64,000 nucleotides of DNA, taken from contig PHBK01000001.1 of assembly GCA_002840565.1 (NCBI GenBank), positions 186,001 through 250,000 of the forward strand, in the 5' to 3' direction. The notes beneath the pieces are model-generated. The model ran no database searches, had not been told where the DNA came from, and was given only the letters and a program-made list of their open reading frames with translations. Shown here in pieces: positions 59,148 through 64,000 of the stretch; the stretch's first letter is position 1, and the number at the start of each line of letters is the position of its first letter. Origin of the DNA: Deltaproteobacteria bacterium HGW-Deltaproteobacteria-12 (GTDB taxonomy: Bacteria; Desulfobacterota; Syntrophia; Syntrophales; Smithellaceae). Both the position numbers and the translations under genes were made by a program.

Positions 59148-60617
59148 TTATGGCCGGAGATTGTCTTTGATAATAAGTGTAGCGATGGCGCGGACATTCT
59201 CCATGGCGCTGTCCAGATCAATTGTCAGCAGTTTTCTGTCCTTCATGACGATTTTGCCGCCGATAATGCTGGTTTTGGTATCGGCGCCGGAGGCGGCATA
59301 AACAAGTTGCGAATAACAGTTGTAAAGGGGGGTAAGGTGGGGCTTATTCATATCCAGCAGGATGATGTCGGCATCTTTACCGACTTCCAGGGAGCCGATC
59401 CGGTTTTCCAGGCCGAGGACTTTGGCGCCGCCGCTGGTCGCCAGCTGCAAAACGGTTGGGGCGCTCATTACCGTCGGATTGCAAGTTATCGCCTTATGAA
59501 CCTTGGCTGCCATGGACATTTCCCGGAACATATCGAGGTCGTTGTTGCTGGCCTGGCCGTCTGTGCCCAGCCCGCAGGTTATTCCCCGGCTCAGCATCTC
59601 CGGAATGGGCGCAATACCGGCAGCCAGTTTCATGCTGCTTTCCGGATTATGAGAGACTTTCACGCCCAGATCGGCGAAAATGGCCATATCGGCCTCATCT
59701 ACCCAGTTGCAGTGAACGGCGATGGTCTGCTCATCCAGAACACGAAGTTCACGCAGATGCTGCACCGGTTTCCGACCGTAACGCTGTTTAATGATTTCTA
59801 TTTCATCTTTGTTTTCCATTAAGTGCATTAAAAAGGGGATACCTGCCCGGCGGGCTGCTTCCTTAACGGCGGTGATTGTTTCGGGAGAACAGGTATAAGG
59901 GGAATGACAGAAGAAAGCAGTTCCGACAAGAGGCGAAACGTTCTTCCAGCGGGCCACAAAATTTTCGGCGGCAAGCATTTTTCGGGAAGCGTCGGGATTG
60001 TCCGGTGTGGGAAAATCAATAAATCCCTGAGCGATGACCGCGCGCATGCCGGCCTGCAGTGCCGCCTGCCCGACTTTATCCTCGAAAAAATAGCCGTCGC
60101 AAAAAGTAGTTGTACCCGAAAGAATCATTTCCGCCATTGCCAGCAGCGCTCCGTCGTAAACCATTTTCTTGTTGACGAAGCGTGCCTCCGCCGGGAAAAT
60201 GTGGTTATGCAGCCAATCCATCAAAGGAAGGTCGTCCGCCATTCCCCGGAAGCAGACCATGGGAAGATGAGTATGGGTGTTGACTAATCCGGGCATGATT
60301 ATACAACCGGCAGCATCGATTATTTCTTGGGCAGACTGTTGAAAAACGCTCATCTGCTGCGTTACGCTGCAAACCGAACCGCTCAACGTATTTCTGTATA
60401 CGCCTCGCGATTCAGTTTTTGCGATGCCTTGCATCTGAACATTTTTGAACAGTCTGTCAGTGCTGGGGATTTCTTGATGATTATTTTTCCCGATGGCAAC
60501 GATAATGCCGTCCTTAATGCCGATCAAAGGGTTTTCGATAACCTCCATCTTTTCCGACATGGTCAGAAGAGTTCCACCGGTAATCAGAATGTCCCAATCA
60601 GCCTTCTGCATATTCAT
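59148..60617 (-). CDS. Amidohydrolase, MtaD/SAH-deaminase-like, carrying an in-frame repeat insertion
   Basis: 489 residues. The metal-binding HxH in NTHTHLPM, the second histidine in [20 protein letters not shown] and [16 protein letters not shown] identify the 5-methylthioadenosine/S-adenosylhomocysteine deaminase group. Family members are about 430-450 residues. The excess corresponds to residues about 54-96, encoded by a 125-bp inverted-repeat element (60332-60456) between the N-terminal strand domain and the [14 protein letters not shown] strand. The frame stays open, so the enzyme may work with an extra loop, or be impaired. Confidence 0.85.
   Translation of the reverse strand: MNMQKADWDILITGGTLLTMSEKMEVIENPLIGIKDGIIVAIGKNNHQEIPSTDRLFKNVQMQGIAKTESRGVYRNTLSGSVCSVTQQMSVFQQSAQEIIDAAGCIIMPGLVNTHTHLPMVCFRGMADDLPLMDWLHNHIFPAEARFVNKKMVYDGALLAMAEMILSGTTTFCDGYFFEDKVGQAALQAGMRAVIAQGFIDFPTPDNPDASRKMLAAENFVARWKNVSPLVGTAFFCHSPYTCSPETITAVKEAARRAGIPFLMHLMENKDEIEIIKQRYGRKPVQHLRELRVLDEQTIAVHCNWVDEADMAIFADLGVKVSHNPESSMKLAAGIAPIPEMLSRGITCGLGTDGQASNNDLDMFREMSMAAKVHKAITCNPTVMSAPTVLQLATSGGAKVLGLENRIGSLEVGKDADIILLDMNKPHLTPLYNCYSQLVYAASGADTKTSIIGGKIVMKDRKLLTIDLDSAMENVRAIATLIIKDNLRP
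60332..60456 (-). repeat. 125-bp inverted-repeat element inside a coding region
   Basis: The outer ends are CAGACTGTTGAAAAACG and, reversed and complemented, CAGACTGTTCAAAAATG: 15 of 17 identical. The centre contains CTCAACGTATTTCTGTAT and ACGCCTCGCG, close to the hairpin of repeat copy A. Inserted in the amidohydrolase gene without breaking the frame. Confidence 0.8.
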
Positions 60618-60634
60618 TTCCTGGCTTCCGTCTT

Positions 60635-61102
60635 TTATAGCAGCTTCAGATGCTCGATTATCTTGTCAATATCCGGCAGCTGCCCAATGGGGTATGTTTT
60701 TGCCAGGGCGATGCGGCCATTCCGGTCGACGATGATATTCGCCCGCTCTGAAAAGCCTTCTTCCCGAAAGATGCCATAAGCTTTGGCAACGCCTCCATGC
60801 GGCCAGAAATCAGCCAGCAGCCGGGTCTGAGAAATTTTCAGTGATTTAGCCCAGGCGCTTTTGCTCGGGACGCTGTCCACACTGATGCCGACAGCAACGG
60901 TGTTCAGCTTTTGGAATACTTTATTGTTTTTTTCCAGCGACTTCATTTGTTGAGCGCAGACAGGGGTCCAGGCGAGGGGATGAAACGATAAGAGGACTTT
61001 TTTGTCTTTGCATCCGCTTAGTTGAAAAATCTGTGAATTCTGGTCTTTCAGGCTGAAATCCCGAACTTTTGTGCCGACTTTGAGAACTTTTTGGGCTGCC
61101 AT
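60635..61102 (-). CDS. Peroxiredoxin (AhpC/TSA family)
   Basis: 155 residues. The peroxidatic cysteine is in [13 protein letters not shown] (residue near 52). This matches the alkyl hydroperoxide reductase-like AhpE/BCP-like group that begins FYPLAFTPVC. The start ATG 61102 has GGAGAAATG upstream and gives a normal N-terminus; the in-frame ATG at 61159 would add 19 basic residues. It reduces peroxides in the cytoplasm, useful to an oxygen-exposed anaerobe. It lies between the LhgO-like gene (57 bases) and the amidohydrolase (18). Confidence 0.9.
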   Translation of the reverse strand: MAAQKVLKVGTKVRDFSLKDQNSQIFQLSGCKDKKVLLSFHPLAWTPVCAQQMKSLEKNNKVFQKLNTVAVGISVDSVPSKSAWAKSLKISQTRLLADFWPHGGVAKAYGIFREEGFSERANIIVDRNGRIALAKTYPIGQLPDIDKIIEHLKLL

Positions 61103-61158
61103 GACATTTCTCCTTTTGCTGGTTTGTTTATGTTTTCGGAAGATTTTCCTTCCCTGCA

Positions 61159-62268
61159 TTAGTCTGAATGTTTTCCGGTCAGCATTTTATTTACGAGCCG
61201 GGCTATTGCCGGCGAGGCAGTCAGTCCGGGTGATTCAATGCCGACCAGATTGATGAATCCCGGCCAATCTTCCCGGATGACAAAATCCTGAAAATCATCA
61301 CCAATGCCCTGCAGTTTGGGGCGAATGCCGGCCATATCCGGGCTGACATTTTCTTCCTTCAGGAAGGGAAGGAAAGCTTTCGTGCGGGAATAAAACAGGG
61401 ATGCTTTCCGGTCTTCGACAGTATAGTCTTCAGCCCGGGAAATGTAAGTAGCGTCCGGTCCCAGTTTTAGCCGTCCGCTTAAATCAATGGTCAAATGAAC
61501 ACCCAGGCCCACCTGCTTTTTTGCCGGCGCCGGATAGATTAATCTATTCACCGTCCCCGGTTTTACATGCGATATGCTGCAGTAATCACCTTTGCAGTAA
61601 TGCAGCCGATAGCTGCCGCCAACCAAGCCGGCAATGGTATCGGATTCCAGTCCCGCAGCATTAATCACGCAAGCTGAGGAAAAGTCAAAGGTATCGCCTT
61701 TTCCGTTTTGTGTAAAAATTCTGTAGCTGCGGCCTTCCTTTTCGATTCCCGTAACTTTGGTATAGTTAATCAGCTCGGCTTTATTTTGGCGTGCCCGCAG
61801 CAGAAAATAATTCATTAAATCATGAGCGCTGATAATGCCTGTTTCCGGTGAATAAAGGGCCGAACAGGCCTTGATATTCGGTTCCATCCGGGCAACCTCC
61901 CGCGCACTGAGGAGTTCAGTGGAATTAACACCGTTTTTCCGGGCGTTTTCGTGCAGGTATTCGAGTTCTTCAGTTTCCGATGTTTTTGCGGCAACAATCA
62001 GCTTGCCGATTCTTTTGTAAAGGATTTTGTTTTTTTCGGCAATCTCATAGAGCCGGTGACGCCCTTCAACGCAAAGAGCGGCTTTCAGCGAATCTTGCGG
62101 ATAATATATGCCGCCATGAATTACTTCGCTGTTGCGGGAACTGATGCCGCTGCCGTGAGTCGGGTTTTTTTCCAGAATAAAAATATTTCTATCGGGGCGG
62201 GCAATTTCGGCCGCAACGGCCAAACCAATCACTCCGGCGCCGATTATCGTGATGTCTGCACTCTCCAT
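61159..62268 (-). CDS. lhgO: L-2-hydroxyglutarate oxidase-like FAD enzyme
   Basis: 369 residues of the DAO/LhgO family. The FAD motif DITIIGAGVIGLAVAAEIA is at 5-23, followed by HGSGISSRNSEVIHGGIYY (near 38-56), typical of LhgO, and GIESPGLTASPAIA near the C-terminus. It oxidises 2-hydroxyglutarate or a similar 2-hydroxy acid; the electron acceptor may be a quinone rather than oxygen here. It is the first gene of a minus-strand run with the peroxiredoxin and amidohydrolase. Confidence 0.85.
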   Translation of the reverse strand: MESADITIIGAGVIGLAVAAEIARPDRNIFILEKNPTHGSGISSRNSEVIHGGIYYPQDSLKAALCVEGRHRLYEIAEKNKILYKRIGKLIVAAKTSETEELEYLHENARKNGVNSTELLSAREVARMEPNIKACSALYSPETGIISAHDLMNYFLLRARQNKAELINYTKVTGIEKEGRSYRIFTQNGKGDTFDFSSACVINAAGLESDTIAGLVGGSYRLHYCKGDYCSISHVKPGTVNRLIYPAPAKKQVGLGVHLTIDLSGRLKLGPDATYISRAEDYTVEDRKASLFYSRTKAFLPFLKEENVSPDMAGIRPKLQGIGDDFQDFVIREDWPGFINLVGIESPGLTASPAIARLVNKMLTGKHSD

Positions 62269-62372
62269 TTCTTATTTATACACGATTTTGCGCACCGGCG
62301 CAAAAAATCTTGAGCGGCAGCCAAGACCGTGGTATTTAATCAGGCAGTCTGTTGAAAAAGGCGATAAACAAC

Positions 62373-63140
62373 TTGAAGATTGCCACCTATAATGTAAATT
62401 CTATCCGGTCCCGGCTGCATATTGTTTTGCCCTGGCTGCAAAGGAACAGTCCTGATTATTTTTGTCTGCAGGAAACAAAAGTTTCCGATGATAAATTTCC
62501 GCAAGCGGAATTTGCCGATCTTGGTTACGCGGTAATTTTTAAGGGTCATAAGCAATACAGCGGTGTGGCCATTGCTTCCAGGCGCAAACCGCAAAAAGTT
62601 ATTTTCGGCCTGGACGATGAACCCAAAGACGCCGAACGCATAATTACCGCCACTTTCGATGATCTCACTATAATCAATACCTATGTACCGCAGGGGCAGG
62701 ACAAGGACAGTCCGCATTATACATATAAGCTGGCCTGGTTCGGACGTTTGAGAAAATATCTGAAAAAACATTTTCAGCCGCAAGATCCGCTCATCTGGTG
62801 CGGTGATTTGAATGTGGCGCCCGAAAACATTGACGTCCATGATCCCAAAAGAATTCTCGGGCATGTCTGCTTTAACGAGGAAGTCTGGAAGGCTTATGAA
62901 GATGTCAAATCTTGGGGCTTCGTCGATGTGTTCCGCAAGCATCATCCGGCGGAGAGCGGTCAGTATACATTTTTTGATTACCGGGTGCCGGATGCAGTCA
63001 ATCGGAAACTGGGCTGGCGGGTTGATCATATTCTGGCCACGGGATCGGTGGCGGCCGGTTCGAAAAATTGTCTGATCGATTTGTCGTCCCGGCTTGGAGA
63101 AAAGCCTTCCGATCATGTAATTTTGTCGGCCGACTTTTAA
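62373..63140 (+). CDS. xth: Exodeoxyribonuclease III
   Basis: 255 residues of the AP endonuclease/exonuclease III family. [22 protein letters not shown] (catalytic Glu), [21 protein letters not shown] and the catalytic SDH pair region at [11 protein letters not shown] are present. It repairs abasic DNA. The TTG at 62373 ([12 protein letters not shown]) matches the usual start and has AAAGGCG upstream; a TTG at 62352 is the alternative. The stretch 62345-62361 resembles the end of the repeat at 60332. Confidence 0.93.
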   Translation: MKIATYNVNSIRSRLHIVLPWLQRNSPDYFCLQETKVSDDKFPQAEFADLGYAVIFKGHKQYSGVAIASRRKPQKVIFGLDDEPKDAERIITATFDDLTIINTYVPQGQDKDSPHYTYKLAWFGRLRKYLKKHFQPQDPLIWCGDLNVAPENIDVHDPKRILGHVCFNEEVWKAYEDVKSWGFVDVFRKHHPAESGQYTFFDYRVPDAVNRKLGWRVDHILATGSVAAGSKNCLIDLSSRLGEKPSDHVILSADF

Positions 63141-63147
63141 GGGGGTA

Positions 63148-63684
63148 TTGCCTTTGGATAAAACGGATGAAATTCGGCGCATTAATCTGGAAATATCGCT
63201 GAAGTTCAGTAACATCGAGGTTCATCTTTCCCGGGCGAAAAGTATAGCAGGGCTTTTCGAAACGCTTTTTGCCGGCATTGAGAAAGAATTTGCCGTGCCC
63301 TTTGTCTGGCTTACGCTGGTGGATAGCGAAAATACCGCCCCCGTTATTGCCGCCGTAAAATCTTCCGGTGCGCTGAAAAACAGGCTCAATGTGATTGGGC
63401 CGGCTTTATTTGAACTCATCCTTCCTGCCGGAGTACAACCGGTTTTAGCCAATAAAGAATTGCAGCCCTATTATAAACTGCTGCCCCCCGCCAATAAATT
63501 TTTTATCAAGTCTCTGGCCGTCATACCATTTAAAGTTAATGATGAAATTGCCGGCAGCTGGAATAACGGTGATGTCTTGAGCGATCGCTACATGCCGGAT
63601 ATGGATACCGCGCTGTTGCAAAAGCTGGGTCAAAAAGTTTCCTTACGCCTGACCGAGCTCGTATCCGGCAATAAAGGACTTTAG
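63148..63684 (+). CDS. DUF484-like (GAF-fold) protein
   Basis: 178 residues. The N-terminal coil (RRINLEISLKFSNIEVHLSR) and the fold around IEKEFAVPFVWLTLVD, then FFIKSLAVIPFKVNDEIAGS, suggest a DUF484/GAF-type domain protein. The start is TTG at 63148 with GGGGG just upstream. Eight bases after xth, so co-transcribed. Function unknown; in other bacteria DUF484 genes often lie near xerC or repair genes. Confidence 0.7.
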   Translation: MPLDKTDEIRRINLEISLKFSNIEVHLSRAKSIAGLFETLFAGIEKEFAVPFVWLTLVDSENTAPVIAAVKSSGALKNRLNVIGPALFELILPAGVQPVLANKELQPYYKLLPPANKFFIKSLAVIPFKVNDEIAGSWNNGDVLSDRYMPDMDTALLQKLGQKVSLRLTELVSGNKGL

Positions 63685-63741
63685 GAAAAGCCGGCAGATG
63701 ATCGCGTAATATCCCGCCCCACCATCATTTTAATATACTTG

Positions 63742-63785
63742 TTGACTAATCATTCAAGCTTGTATAGTATTACGTACAACTATAC
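63742..63785 (+). promoter_or_regulatory. Promoter with a palindromic operator, upstream of the GntR gene
   Basis: TTGACT (63742-63747), 17-base spacer, TAGTAT (63765-63770). An inverted repeat GTATAGT (63762-63768) ... ACTATAC (63779-63785), centred on TACGTA, overlaps the -10 box. This is a fitting autoregulatory site for the GntR protein downstream. Confidence 0.65.
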
Positions 63786-63810
63786 GACTTGGTTGGGAGG
63801 AGCTGTTGAT

Positions 63811-64000
63811 TTGGATACGGGGAAAATAATTCTGAATAATAAGAGGATGTTGCTGCATTATCAGATTGCGGATTATCTTCTGAATACGATGACACAAAGT
63901 GAAACGCCAATTGATGGCAGATTGATGTCCGAAGAAAAATTGAAAGATTTATTCGGTGTCAGCCGCGCCACAGTGAGGCATGCGCTCGACCATCTCTCCA
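63811..64000 (+). CDS. GntR-family transcriptional regulator (runs off window)
   Basis: The first 63 codons are visible. A winged-helix domain begins about residue 15 (LLHYQIADYLLNT); LMSEEKLKDLFGVSRATVRH is the diagnostic helix-turn-helix of GntR proteins (the family pattern LPSEREL...GVSRTPVREAL). The start is TTG at 63811 with GGGAGG about eight bases upstream. The ligand-binding domain and subfamily lie outside the window. Confidence 0.9.
   Translation, partial: MDTGKIILNNKRMLLHYQIADYLLNTMTQSETPIDGRLMSEEKLKDLFGVSRATVRHALDHLS

Noticed and set aside
62340-63215. 291-codon minus-strand open frame
   Set aside because: Antisense to exonuclease III, whose catalytic motifs are intact.
1-64000. 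CRISPR arrays, tRNA or rRNA genes
   Set aside because: No regularly spaced direct repeats of suitable size and no tRNA- or rRNA-like sequence were seen on either strand.

Overview
The window looks like a chromosomal segment of a mid-GC anaerobic Gram-negative bacterium, most likely a deltaproteobacterium (Desulfobacterota) near the Syntrophus/Smithella group. The support is indirect: a V-type ATPase operon with a DUF2764 gene, several large iron-sulfur oxidoreductases, a DUF362 protein, an OFA-type carrier, Gram-negative YidC and lipoproteins, and dispersed palindromic repeats. No rRNA or tRNA is present, so the assignment rests on gene content only.

Layout. 1-2263 (minus): start of a V-type ATP synthase operon (E, DUF2764, A; A runs off the left edge). 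2532-4995: two RAYT (REP-associated tyrosine transposase) genes, each bracketed by its own 22-bp inverted repeat, with a small Cys-rich ORF between them. 5047-10280: membrane proteins, an iron-sulfur protein, a frameshifted small gene, a geranylgeranyl-reductase-like flavoprotein and a metallo-beta-lactamase-fold hydrolase. 10548-13563: pgk, truA and an rmlD-like gene.

13608-29294 is the centrepiece: a trpEGDCFBA operon followed by an aroF-aroB-pheA-aroDE-aroA-aroK-aroC-tyrA operon. Together they encode all seven shikimate steps plus the Trp, Phe and Tyr branches. Each half starts with a near-consensus sigma-70 promoter, a leader peptide and two tandem terminator-like hairpins that can also pair with each other. 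The trp leader carries three tandem Trp codons. The aro leader carries eight aromatic codons (Phe, Tyr and Trp mixed) within ten residues, which would make it a combined sensor of all three end products.

29295-33080 is an accessory island: a truncated CopG-like antitoxin with a broken partner, an orphan AbiGi-like protein, an exported TPR/DUF1566 protein and a HigBA toxin-antitoxin pair. 33253-37753: Sir2 deacylase, NRDE protein, Nudix hydrolase, histone-deacetylase-like protein, SMP-30-like protein and a transglutaminase-like protein. 37858-48316: iron-sulfur proteins, an SDR dehydrogenase, an M29 aminopeptidase, a lytic transglycosylase, PcnB, a second exported TPR protein, and a DUF362-ferredoxin-GMC oxidoreductase run. 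48435-51446: three exported or lipid-anchored proteins of CsgG/FlgT-like character. 51540-56317: the conserved rpmH-rnpA-yidD-yidC-khpB-mnmE run. 56426-64000: lipoprotein, thioesterase, OFA-type MFS carrier, an amidohydrolase carrying an in-frame repeat insertion, peroxiredoxin, LhgO-like oxidase, exonuclease III, a DUF484-like protein and the start of a GntR regulator.

Short palindromic repeats recur between genes and, at 60332-60456, inside one. They and the two RAYT genes suggest a genome shaped by REP-like elements.
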